From NCBI RefSeq assembly GCF_030705305.1, contig NZ_JAUZEE010000006.1, positions 248,001 to 312,000 on the forward strand: DNA of 64,000 nucleotides, given 5' to 3'. The DNA comes from Leptothrix discophora (lineage in GTDB: Bacteria; Pseudomonadota; Gammaproteobacteria; Burkholderiales; Burkholderiaceae_C). Below are positions 6,771 to 16,857 of the stretch, piece after piece (position 1 is the first letter of the stretch; every line of letters starts with the position of its first letter). Under the pieces are notes generated by a model, which did no database searches, had not been told where the DNA came from, and worked only from the letters and a program-made list of their open reading frames with translations. Position numbers and translations under genes: made by a program.

Positions 6771-9154
6771 TCCGGCGTCGCGGGCCGGAAGGCGAGCCCG
6801 GCGAGCGACCGGATGACGACCGGGGCGACGACCCGGGCAGCGACCCCGGCAACGACCCGGGCAACGAATGGATGCCCTTCGACCCCGGTCGCCGGCCGAC
6901 CTGGCCGGCTGCGCTGGCGCAGGCTGGCGTCGACCTGCCCGGTCCCGGTCCGGTCGAGGAGCCGGTGCGGATCGAGGAACAGCTGCGGCTGTGGGCCCTG
7001 CAGCAGCCCTGGCTCACGCTGCTGGTGGCCTTGCTGGGCGCGTGGTTCTGGTCCTCGGCGGCGATGTGGCTGTCGCGCTTCCCAGGGCAGGTGGCGGCCA
7101 TCTGGTACACGAACGTGTGGGGCCTGGCGCTGCTGCTGGTGCTGCCGCGACGGGCCTGGCCTGCGGCCCTGCTGGCCGCCGGGCTGGGCATCCTGGGCGC
7201 CAACCTGGCCTACGGTGACGATGTCGGCCTGGCCGCGCTGCTGGTGCTGCCCAACCTGCTGGAGATGGTCGTGGCGGCCTGGCTGCTGCGGCGCGGTGGC
7301 GACCACCGCCGTCTGCTGCACGATCCGGCGGTGATGTTGCAGGTGATGCTCAAGGGCTCGCTGCTGCCCGCCGTGCTGGGCACGGCGGCGGCCAGTGCGC
7401 TGATGGCGCTGGCCGGCCTCAACCAGACCGTGCAGGTGGCCTGGGGCTGGCTGGACAGTTCGGCGGTCGGATCGGCCACGCTGCTGCCGATCACGCTGGC
7501 GGTGCTCGCCAGCGACGCTCGGACCCTGCGCGATCACCTGTTTGACGGCCGTACCGCCGCGCTGGCGCTGATCAGCGTCGGCGTGGCGCTGCTGGCCATC
7601 CTGATGCTGCCGTTTCCCTACGTCTACATGGTGCTGCCGCTGGTGCTGGGCGCCGTGCGGCTGCGCTTCGTGTCGGTGGCCGCCGCCGTCGCGCTGGTGT
7701 CGGTGACGGTGGGCACCTTGATCGCGCAGGGCCTGTTCCCGGCGCCGCCGCAGACCGCCCATTGGCAGCAGCTGCTGCTCTACACGCCACTGCTGGCCGC
7801 GCTGATGCCGCCGCTGCTGCTGGCCGCGTCGGCCGAGCAGGTGCGACGCCAGACGCTCGAGCTGGAACGCAGCCGCGAGCGCTACCGCTCGCTGTACGAG
7901 CGCACGCCGGCCATGATGGTGTCGGTCGACCGCACCGGCCGGCTGATCGGCGTGAGCCGCCTGTGGCTGGAGCGCATGGGTCTGGCGCGCGCCGAGGTGA
8001 TCGGTCGCCGGCTGGACGATTTCATGACCGAGCCAGCCCGCCTGCTGGCCAGCCTGCAGGTCTGGCCGGCGCTGCTCAATGCCGGCAGCTGCCGCGACGT
8101 CGAGCTGGAGCTGGCGCGCAGCGACGGCCTGGCCATCGACGTGCTCGTGTCGGCCACCACCGACCGCGCCAGCGACGGCCAGGTGCTGCGTGCCCACCTG
8201 GTGCTGGAGGACATCACCCGCAAGCGCTTGGCCGAGCAGCTGGCGGCCGAGCACGTGCGCAGCAAGGTGACGCTGGAGAGCATCGCCGACGCCGTCATCA
8301 CCAGCGATGCGCGCGGGCGCATCACCTACGCCAACCCGGTCGCGCTGACATTGCTGGGCCAGACCGAGGCGGCGCTGCAGGGTCGCCCGTATGGCGAGGC
8401 GCTGGTCCGGCGCGACGTCGACAACGGTGCCGAGGTGCCCGACCCGGTCGCCCTGTGCCTGCAGCAGCGTCGCCGCCAGGTCGCGCCGCAGCGGGTCCGG
8501 CTGGCCCATGCCGGCGGTGGCGAGCATGTGGTGCAGGAATCGGTCTCGCCGATGGTGGCCGACGGCCGGGTGATCGGCGCGGTCGCCGTGCTGCACGACA
8601 TCACCGAGGCCCACGCCATGGCCTTGCAGCTGGCCCATCGGGCCCAGCACGACGCGTTGACCGGCCTGCCCAACCGCCTGTTGCTGCACGACCGCCTGGT
8701 CCAGGGCCTGCAGCTGGCGCGCCGGCAGCGCCGCGTGCTGGCGCTGATGTTCATCGACCTGGACGGGTTCAAGGCCATCAACGACCGCTTCGGCCATGCC
8801 AGCGGCGACGCGCTGCTGTGCCAGGTCGCCGAGCGGCTGCTGGAACAGTTGCGCGCCAGCGACACCGCCTGCCGGCTGGGTGGCGACGAATTCGTCGTGC
8901 TGCTGCCGCAGGTCGAGTCGGTGATCGATGCCGGCCGGGTCGCGCACAACCTGCTGGAGGCGATCTCGCGGCCCTATGCGCTGGCGGGCACGCTGGTGCA
9001 GGTCAGCGCCAGCATCGGCGTGGCCTGCCACCCGGAAGGCGGGCTGGACGAGGTCAGCCTGATGCGCAATGCCGACCGCGCGATGTACGAGGCCAAGCAG
9101 CGCGGCCGCAACCAGGTGCACTTCTTCGCGCCGCCGGCGGCACGCACGGCCTGA
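6767..9154 (+). CDS. membrane diguanylate cyclase: MASE1-like sensor, two PAS domains, GGDEF
   Basis: This 795-residue protein makes cyclic di-GMP. Order: an acidic Gly/Asp/Pro low-complexity leader (about 1-35), an 8-10 helix membrane region resembling MASE1 (about 75-355), two PAS domains (about 375-490 and 500-615) and a C-terminal GGDEF domain. The active site is intact (GGDEF, about residues 705-709), with an RxxD inhibitory site (RASD) exactly five residues before it, so product inhibition is expected. There is no EAL domain. The TTG start overlaps the stop of the binding-protein gene; an ATG at 6872 would remove the acidic leader but lose the overlap. With its partner it likely forms a periplasmic-signal to c-di-GMP pathway. 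Confidence 0.88.
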   Translation: MIRRRGPEGEPGERPDDDRGDDPGSDPGNDPGNEWMPFDPGRRPTWPAALAQAGVDLPGPGPVEEPVRIEEQLRLWALQQPWLTLLVALLGAWFWSSAAMWLSRFPGQVAAIWYTNVWGLALLLVLPRRAWPAALLAAGLGILGANLAYGDDVGLAALLVLPNLLEMVVAAWLLRRGGDHRRLLHDPAVMLQVMLKGSLLPAVLGTAAASALMALAGLNQTVQVAWGWLDSSAVGSATLLPITLAVLASDARTLRDHLFDGRTAALALISVGVALLAILMLPFPYVYMVLPLVLGAVRLRFVSVAAAVALVSVTVGTLIAQGLFPAPPQTAHWQQLLLYTPLLAALMPPLLLAASAEQVRRQTLELERSRERYRSLYERTPAMMVSVDRTGRLIGVSRLWLERMGLARAEVIGRRLDDFMTEPARLLASLQVWPALLNAGSCRDVELELARSDGLAIDVLVSATTDRASDGQVLRAHLVLEDITRKRLAEQLAAEHVRSKVTLESIADAVITSDARGRITYANPVALTLLGQTEAALQGRPYGEALVRRDVDNGAEVPDPVALCLQQRRRQVAPQRVRLAHAGGGEHVVQESVSPMVADGRVIGAVAVLHDITEAHAMALQLAHRAQHDALTGLPNRLLLHDRLVQGLQLARRQRRVLALMFIDLDGFKAINDRFGHASGDALLCQVAERLLEQLRASDTACRLGGDEFVVLLPQVESVIDAGRVAHNLLEAISRPYALAGTLVQVSASIGVACHPEGGLDEVSLMRNADRAMYEAKQRGRNQVHFFAPPAARTA

Positions 9155-9166
9155 GCGGCTCAGGCC
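9148..9166. terminator. hairpin between convergent cyclase and prlC genes
   Basis: GGCCTGAG-CGG-CTCAGGCC, with perfect 8-bp arms, spans the cyclase stop codon and sits in the 21-base gap before the convergent prlC stop. No T-run follows. Confidence 0.45.
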
Positions 9167-9175
9167 GGCGGTCGT

Positions 9176-11251
9176 TCAGGCCGGCTGGGTGGTCATGTCC
9201 TGCGGAGCCTCGCTCATGCCCTGGTGGCGCAGCAGCGCGTCGATGCGGGGTTCGCGGCCGCGGAAGGCCTTGAAGTTGTCGATCGCGTCGCGGGCGCTGC
9301 CGGCCTCCAGGATCTCGGTGCGGTAGCGCCGGCCGGTCGCCGGGTTGAGGATGCCTTCTTCCTCGAAGGCGCTCCAGGCGTCCGCGCTCAGCACCTCGGC
9401 CCACTTGTAGCTGTAGTAGCCGGCCGCGTAGCCGCCCGCAAAGATGTGCGAGAAGGTGTGCTGGTAGCGGTTGAACGCCGGCGGCACCAGCACCGCGACC
9501 TCCTGGCGGACCTCGTCGAGCGTGCGCTGGACCGCCTCGGCGCTGGCCGAGCCCGTCTCGGCATGGATGCGCATGTCGAACAGCGCGAACTCGACCTGGC
9601 GCAGCGTCATCATGCCGCTCTGGAAGTTCTTGGCCGCCGTCATCTTGTCGAACAGCGCGCGCGGCAGCGGCTCGCCGGAGTCGACGTGGGCGGTCAGTTG
9701 CTGCAGCACCTCCCACTCCCAGCAGAAGTTCTCCATGAACTGGCTGGGCAGTTCGACGGCATCCCACTCGACCCCGCTGATGCCCGAGACGCCGAGGTCG
9801 TCGACCTGGGTCAGCATGTGGTGCAGGCCGTGGCCGAATTCATGGAACAGGGTCTGGACCTCGTCGTGCGTCAGCAGCGCGGGCTTGCCGTCGATCGGCG
9901 CGGTGAAGTTGCACACCAGGTGCGCCACCGGCGTCTGCAGCGAGCCGGTGTCCGGGCGCAGCCAGCGCGAGCGCACGTCGTCCATCCAGGCACCGGGCCG
10001 CTTGCCCGGGCGGGCGTAGGGGTCGAGGTAGAACTGGCCGACGATCTGGCCGGCCCGCTCGATGCGGTAGAAGCGCACCGACTCGTGCCAGACCGGCGCG
10101 CTGTCGGGCGTGATCGTCACCTCGAACAGGGTCTCGATGATGCGGAACAGGCCGGCCAGCACCTTGGGCTCGGTGAAGTACTGCTTGACCTCCTGGTCAC
10201 TGAAGGCGTAGCGGGCCTCCTTGAGCTTCTCGCTCGCATAGGCGCTGTCCCAGGACTGCAGCTCGGTGATGCCCAGCTCGGCGGCGGCAAAGGCCTGCAG
10301 CTCGGCCAGGTCGCGCAGGCCGTGCGGCTTGGCGCGGCGGGCCAGGTCGCGCAGGAAATCGAGCACCTGCTGCGGCGTCTCGGCCATCTTCGGGACCAGC
10401 GACAGGTGGGCATAGCTGGGCAGGCCCAGCAGCGCGGCTTCCTCATGGCGCAGACGCAGGATCTCGGCCATCACCGGGCCGTTGTCGCGCTCGGCCGGGC
10501 CGGTCTCGCAGGCCCGGGTGACGTAGGCGGTGTAGAGCTCGCGGCGCAGCTCGCGGTCGTCGGCGTACTGCATCACCGGCAGGTAGACCGGCATGTGCAG
10601 CGTCAGCTTGTGGCCGTCCTGGCCGTCCTTCTCGGCCGCCGCGCGGGTGGCGCTGCGCACGTCCTCGGGCACGCCGGCCAGGCGCTCGGCCGGCACGACC
10701 CGCGCGTAGCCGTCGGTCGCGTCGAGCACATGCTCGGAGAACTTCTGCGAGGCCAGCGCCTGGGCCTCCTGGATCTGCGCGTAGCGGGCCTTGGCCTCGC
10801 CCTGCAGCTCGGCGCCGCCGAGCACGAAGTCGCGCAGGCTGTGGGCCAGTTCCTGCTGGCGGGCCCGGTTCAGCGTCGCGGCGGCCGGGCTGGCCGCGAT
10901 GGCCTTGTACTTGGCGTAGAGCCGCTCGTCGGCGCCCAGGCGCGTGTAGAACTCGGTGATGGCGGGCAGCTTCTCGTTGTAGGCCGCGCGCAGCTCGGGC
11001 GTATCGGCCACGCCCTTGAGGTGGCTGATGGCGCCCCAGGCGCGGCCCAGCCGCTCGGTGGCCACCGACAGCACGCGCGACAGCGCCTCGTAGTCGGCCG
11101 GCGTGGCGTCGCTGACGGCGCTTTCCAGGGCGGTCTCGGCCTGGGCCAGCAGCACGTCGATGGCCGGTCCGACATGCTCCGGACGGATGGCGGCGAACTG
11201 GGGCAGCGGGGCGGCGTCGAGCAGGGGGTTGTCGGTGTGCATCGTGGGCAT
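9176..11251 (-). CDS. prlC: oligopeptidase A (M3 family zinc metallopeptidase)
   Basis: The 691-residue protein is an M3 thimet-oligopeptidase-family enzyme that degrades short peptides, including cleaved signal peptides, in the cytoplasm. The zinc site is intact in LFHEFGHGLHHML (HExxH), followed by the family pattern SGVEWDAVELPSQFMENFCWE. The length matches E. coli OpdA (680). The start at 11251 (MPTMHTDNPLL) has GAGAA upstream; a second ATG nine bases later is equally possible, and a longer upstream reading has no similarity. It is a single gene, converging on the cyclase. Confidence 0.93.
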   Translation of the reverse strand: MPTMHTDNPLLDAAPLPQFAAIRPEHVGPAIDVLLAQAETALESAVSDATPADYEALSRVLSVATERLGRAWGAISHLKGVADTPELRAAYNEKLPAITEFYTRLGADERLYAKYKAIAASPAAATLNRARQQELAHSLRDFVLGGAELQGEAKARYAQIQEAQALASQKFSEHVLDATDGYARVVPAERLAGVPEDVRSATRAAAEKDGQDGHKLTLHMPVYLPVMQYADDRELRRELYTAYVTRACETGPAERDNGPVMAEILRLRHEEAALLGLPSYAHLSLVPKMAETPQQVLDFLRDLARRAKPHGLRDLAELQAFAAAELGITELQSWDSAYASEKLKEARYAFSDQEVKQYFTEPKVLAGLFRIIETLFEVTITPDSAPVWHESVRFYRIERAGQIVGQFYLDPYARPGKRPGAWMDDVRSRWLRPDTGSLQTPVAHLVCNFTAPIDGKPALLTHDEVQTLFHEFGHGLHHMLTQVDDLGVSGISGVEWDAVELPSQFMENFCWEWEVLQQLTAHVDSGEPLPRALFDKMTAAKNFQSGMMTLRQVEFALFDMRIHAETGSASAEAVQRTLDEVRQEVAVLVPPAFNRYQHTFSHIFAGGYAAGYYSYKWAEVLSADAWSAFEEEGILNPATGRRYRTEILEAGSARDAIDNFKAFRGREPRIDALLRHQGMSEAPQDMTTQPA

Positions 11252-11355
11252 GGTTCTCGTGCGGGGGATGGCGGATTCTCTGCCAGCCAGTGCCGGCCCC
11301 ATCCCATTTGGGCCTATCGGCGCGATGCACAAGTCCATTCGTCACGCGGCCCCAT

Positions 11356-11393
11356 GAACAAAGCCGCACGGACCTCGCGGTCGCGTGCGGCTT
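11356..11393 (-). terminator. probable terminator of the aldehyde dehydrogenase transcript
   Basis: On the minus strand, AAGCCGCACG and CGTGCGGCTT (10-bp perfect arms, 13-base loop) are followed by TTTGTTC. A second, larger imperfect stem (arms at 11426-11433 and 11461-11468, with an inner GGGCG/CGCCC stem) lies between this and the dehydrogenase stop. Confidence 0.5.
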
Positions 11394-11478
11394 CCAGCCA
11401 CGAAGTCTTCCTGTTCCGGTCCGGACACGTCGGCCGGGCGGGCCCCTCTCCAGCGCCCGTCCGACGTGCCGGCGCGGA

Positions 11479-12999
11479 TCAGAAGAAGCCCAGCGCGTTC
11501 GGCGAGTAGCTCACCAGCAGGTTCTTGGTCTGCTGGTAGTGGTCCAGCATGGCCTTGTGGGTCTCGCGGCCGATGCCCGATTCCTTGTAGCCGCCGAAGG
11601 CCGCATGGGCCGGGTAGGCGTGGTAGCAGTTGGTCCAGACGCGACCGGCCTGGATCGCGCGGCCCATGCGGTAGGCGCGGCTGCCGTCACGGGTCCACAC
11701 GCCGGCACCCAGGCCGTAGACGGTGTCGTTGGCGATGCGCAGGGCCTCGGCCTCGTCCTTGAAGGTGGTCACGGCGAGCACCGGGCCGAAGATCTCCTCG
11801 CGGAAGATGCGCATGTCGTTGTGGCCCTGGAACAGCGTCGGCTGGATGTAGTAGCCGCCGGCCAGCTCGCCGCCCATCAGCGCGCGGTCACCGCCGCACA
11901 GCACCTTGGCGCCTTCCTGCTTGCCCAGTTCGAGGTAGGACATGATCTTGTCCATCTGCATGGCCGAGGCCTGCGCGCCCATCATCGTGTCGGTGTCGAG
12001 CGGGCTGCCCTGCCGGATCGCGGCGACGCGCTGGAGGGCGCGCTCGATGAAGCGGTCGTAGATCGATTCCTGGATCAGCGCGCGGCTCGGGCAGGTGCAG
12101 ACCTCGCCCTGGTTGAAGGCGAACAGCACCAGGCCCTCGATGGCCTTGTCGAGGAAGGCATCGTCCTCGGCCATCACGTCGTCGAAGAACACGTTCGGGC
12201 TCTTGCCGCCGAGTTCCAGCGTGGCCGGGATCAGGTTGGCGGCGGCGGCCTGGGCGATCACCTTGCCGGTCGCGGTCGAGCCGGTGAAGGCGATCTTGGC
12301 GATGCGCTTGCTGGTGGCCAGCGGCGTGCCGGCTTCGCGGCCATAGCCGTTGATGATGTTGAGCACGCCCGGGGGCAGCAGGTCGGCGATCAGCTCGGTC
12401 AGCACGAGGATGCTGATGGGCGTCGACTCGGCCGGCTTGAGCACCACGCAGTTGCCCGCGCCGAGCGCCGGGGCCAGCTTCCAGGCCGCCATCAGGATGG
12501 GGAAGTTCCACGGAATGATCTGGCCGACCACGCCCAGCGGTTCCTGGAAGTGGTAGGCGATGGTGTGGCCGTCGATCTCGGAGAGCGCGCCTTCCTGGGC
12601 CCGCACGCAGCCGGCGAAGTAGCGGAAGTGGTCGACCGCCAGCGGGATGTCGGCGTTCAGCGTCTCGCGGATGGGCTTGCCGTTGTCGACCGTCTCGGCA
12701 TAGGCCAGCAGCTCCAGGTTCTGCTCGATGCGGTCGGCGATCTTCAGCAGGATGTTGGCGCGCTCGGCCGGCGCGGTGGCGGCCCACTTCGGCGCGGCGG
12801 CGTGGGCGGCGTCCAGCGCCCGTTCCACGTCGGCGGCGCCCGAACGCGCGGCCTGGGTGTAGACCTGGCCGCTGATCGGCGTGATGACGTCGAAGTAGCG
12901 GCCTTCGACCGGGGCGACGAACTTGCCGCCGATGAAGTTGTCGTAGCGGGGCTTGTAGGCGATCTTGGCGCCGGCGGCGCCGGGGGCTGCGTAGAGCAT
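11479..12999 (-). CDS. NAD-dependent aldehyde dehydrogenase (AldB/ExaC type)
   Basis: A 506-residue class-3 aldehyde dehydrogenase that oxidises aldehydes, in this subgroup typically acetaldehyde, to carboxylates. Catalytic residues are present: E262 in LELGGKSPN and C301 in [12 protein letters not shown]; the CTC pattern is typical of the AldB/ExaC/AcoD subgroup. The coenzyme loop FTGSTATGK is at 238-246. The start at 12999 has AGAGGAG seven bases upstream. The gene is divergent from an AcoR-type activator, and a sigma54-type promoter lies about 50 bases upstream, which fits the known control of acetaldehyde and ethanol/acetoin dehydrogenases. The exact substrate is inferred from subgroup and context. 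Confidence 0.9.
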   Translation of the reverse strand: MLYAAPGAAGAKIAYKPRYDNFIGGKFVAPVEGRYFDVITPISGQVYTQAARSGAADVERALDAAHAAAPKWAATAPAERANILLKIADRIEQNLELLAYAETVDNGKPIRETLNADIPLAVDHFRYFAGCVRAQEGALSEIDGHTIAYHFQEPLGVVGQIIPWNFPILMAAWKLAPALGAGNCVVLKPAESTPISILVLTELIADLLPPGVLNIINGYGREAGTPLATSKRIAKIAFTGSTATGKVIAQAAAANLIPATLELGGKSPNVFFDDVMAEDDAFLDKAIEGLVLFAFNQGEVCTCPSRALIQESIYDRFIERALQRVAAIRQGSPLDTDTMMGAQASAMQMDKIMSYLELGKQEGAKVLCGGDRALMGGELAGGYYIQPTLFQGHNDMRIFREEIFGPVLAVTTFKDEAEALRIANDTVYGLGAGVWTRDGSRAYRMGRAIQAGRVWTNCYHAYPAHAAFGGYKESGIGRETHKAMLDHYQQTKNLLVSYSPNALGFF

Positions 13000-13048
13000 G
13001 TGTGTCTCCTCTGGGGGGTGGAAGAACCGACGGGGTCCGCCGGCTACT

Positions 13049-13065
13049 TCGCATCGGCCGTGCCA
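13049..13065 (-). promoter_or_regulatory. sigma54 (-24/-12) promoter for the aldehyde dehydrogenase
   Basis: On the minus strand the sequence is TGGCACG-GCCG-ATGCG, compared with the sigma54 consensus TGGCACG-N4-TTGCA. The invariant GG and GC pairs have the correct 10-base separation. Transcription would begin near 13040, giving a leader of about 40 bases. The divergent gene encodes a sigma54 activator, which supports the call. Confidence 0.75.
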
Positions 13066-13153
13066 GGGCGGATTCGCCAGGGAAAGGCCGCTTCGGCGCA
13101 CGAACCGGCCGGCTGCGCGCGGTCCGGCGGCTGGCCTGTTCATGGCCGATGGC

Positions 13154-13179
13154 ACACCTGTCACGAAGCGGGACACCTG
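13154..13179. promoter_or_regulatory. paired direct repeats, candidate activator binding sites
   Basis: ACACCTG occurs at 13154-13160 and 13173-13179, 19 bases apart (about two helical turns), roughly 90-115 bases upstream of the sigma54 promoter. That distance suits an enhancer for the AcoR-type activator. The repeats are short, so chance is not excluded. Confidence 0.35.
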
Positions 13180-13283
13180 CCTGCGGGAATCTGCGCGATG
13201 GCTCCTGCCGCCCGATGCCGCGACAGTGCCGATGCGGTCCCGCGTGGCCGCCGGCCCTGCCGGGCCGAGCCGGAGAACCGCCC

Positions 13284-15275
<1,992 letters not shown>

Positions 15276-15281
15276 GCTGGC

Positions 15282-16130
15282 TCAAAGCCGCTCCGCCGCC
15301 TCGATCGTGTTGACCAGCAGCATCGTGATCGTCATCGGCCCGACGCCGCCGGGCACCGGGGTGATCCAGCCGGCGACGTCCTTGACGCCGTCGAAGTCGA
15401 CGTCGCCGCAAAGCTTGCCCTCGTCGTTGCGGTTCATGCCGACGTCGATCACGACGGCGCCGGGCTTGACCATGTCGGCCGTCAGCACGTCGCGCTTGCC
15501 GACCGCCGCGACGACGATGTCGGCCTGGCGGGTGTGGTGGGCCAGGTCGGCGGTGCCGCTGTGGCAGACCGTCACGGTGGCGTTGGCGGCCAGCAGCATC
15601 ATGGCCATGGGCTTGCCGACGATGTTGCTGCGGCCGATCACGACCGCGTGCTGGCCGCGCAGGTCCCGAAGGCCGATGGATTCGAGCATCTTCATGCAGC
15701 CGTAGGGCGTGCAGGCCTTGAAGCCCGGTTCACCGACCAGCAGCGCGCCGGCGCTGGCGACGTGGAAGCCGTCGACGTCCTTGAGCGGCGAGATCGCCTC
15801 GATCACCGCATGGTCGTCGATGTGCTTCGGCAAGGGCAGCTGGACCAGGATGCCGTGGATGGCCGGGTCGGCGTTGAGCGCCTCGATGCGCGCGAGCAGC
15901 TCGGCCTGGGTCATCGAGGCGTCGTGCTTTTCCAGCACCGAATGCAGGCCGCTGTCGGCACAGGCCTTGACCTTGTTGCGCACGTAGACGGCGCTGGCCG
16001 GGTTGTCGCCCACGAGGATCACGGCCAGGCCGGGCCGGATGCCGCGCGCGGCCAGCGCGGCGGCACGTTGCGCGATGTCGGCGCGGAGCTGGCGGGAAAG
16101 GGCGTTGCCGTCGATCAGTTGGGCGCTCAT
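15282..16130 (-). CDS. folD: bifunctional methylenetetrahydrofolate dehydrogenase / cyclohydrolase
   Basis: FolD interconverts 5,10-methylene-THF and 10-formyl-THF in one-carbon metabolism. The 282-residue product shows both family signatures, including [10 protein letters not shown] (with the conserved YVRNK lysine segment) and [12 protein letters not shown], followed by [10 protein letters not shown]. It uses the ATG at 16130; a GTG two codons upstream is also in frame. Only six bases separate its stop from that of the convergent activator. The 5' leader carries a 12-bp tandem repeat (16154-16183). Confidence 0.96.
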   Translation of the reverse strand: MSAQLIDGNALSRQLRADIAQRAAALAARGIRPGLAVILVGDNPASAVYVRNKVKACADSGLHSVLEKHDASMTQAELLARIEALNADPAIHGILVQLPLPKHIDDHAVIEAISPLKDVDGFHVASAGALLVGEPGFKACTPYGCMKMLESIGLRDLRGQHAVVIGRSNIVGKPMAMMLLAANATVTVCHSGTADLAHHTRQADIVVAAVGKRDVLTADMVKPGAVVIDVGMNRNDEGKLCGDVDFDGVKDVAGWITPVPGGVGPMTITMLLVNTIEAAERL

Positions 16131-16153
16131 GGACACACTCGTCTGCGGGGTAG

Positions 16154-16183
16154 GGGCGAAGGAACGGGCGAAGGAACGGGCGA
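16154..16183. repeat. 12-bp tandem repeat in the folD leader
   Basis: GGGCGAAGGAAC is repeated twice in full and once in part (2.5 copies), 24-53 bases upstream of the folD ATG. No function is evident. Confidence 0.5.
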
Positions 16184-16185
16184 TG

Positions 16186-16219
16186 AAAACACGAGAGGCC
16201 GCACGCGGCGGCCTCTCGT
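16186..16219 (-). terminator. rho-independent terminator of the two-component operon
   Basis: On the minus strand, ACGAGAGGCCG pairs with CGGCCTCTCGT (11-bp perfect arms, 7-base loop) and is followed by GTTTTC. It lies 15 bases after the response-regulator stop and before folD. Confidence 0.75.
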
Positions 16220-16233
16220 TGGCTCAAAGATGG

Positions 16234-16857
16234 TCAGACCTTGGCGGCCGCGCCGAGCGCGATCTTCAGCAGGTCCGCCACAGTGTTGGCGTTGAGCTTT
16301 TCCATGATGTTGGCGCGGTGCGCCTCGACCGTCTTGATGCTGATGCCGAGGTCGTCGGCGATCTGCTTGTTCAGGCGGCCGGCGACGATGCGTTCGAGCA
16401 CCTGCGCCTCGCGGGTCGTCAGGCGCGCCAGCAGCGCATCGCGGCTGGCCTGTTCCTGGTGGTGCGAGAAGGAGGAGCGGGCCCGGTCCAGCATGCGCTC
16501 GACCAGCGTGACCAGCTCGTCCTCCTTGAAGGGCTTCTCGATGAAGTCCTCGGCACCCTTCTTCATCGTCGTGACCGCCATCGGCACGTCGCCGTGGCCG
16601 GTGATGAAGACGATGGGCAGGGGGCTCTTGCGCTCGAGCAGGCGGTCCTGCAGTTCCAGCCCGGTCATGCCGTCCATGCGGATGTCGGCGATCAGGCAGG
16701 CGACTTCACGCGGGTCGAAGCGGGACAGGAAGGCTTCGGCGGAGTCGAAGCACTTGACGCGGTAGTCCTTGCCTTCGAGCAGCCATTGAAGGGAGTCGCG
16801 AACGGCCTCGTCGTCGTCGACAACGTAGACCGTACCTTTCTTGGGGATCAGGCTCAT
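16234..16857 (-). CDS. FixJ/NarL-type response regulator
   Basis: A 207-residue response regulator. The receiver domain (about 8-125) has the acidic pocket VVDDDEAVRD, phospho-acceptor D58 in CLIADIRMDG, the switch Thr in FITGHGD and the Lys in EKPFKEDEL. A LuxR-type helix-turn-helix follows (about 140-200: LTTREAQVLERIVAG...KQIADDLGISIKTVEAHRANI). It is of the FixJ class. Its ATG overlaps the histidine-kinase stop (ATGA), so the two are a coupled pair. Targets are unknown; the divergent pyruvate dehydrogenase operon is the obvious candidate. Confidence 0.92.
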   Translation of the reverse strand: MSLIPKKGTVYVVDDDEAVRDSLQWLLEGKDYRVKCFDSAEAFLSRFDPREVACLIADIRMDGMTGLELQDRLLERKSPLPIVFITGHGDVPMAVTTMKKGAEDFIEKPFKEDELVTLVERMLDRARSSFSHHQEQASRDALLARLTTREAQVLERIVAGRLNKQIADDLGISIKTVEAHRANIMEKLNANTVADLLKIALGAAAKV

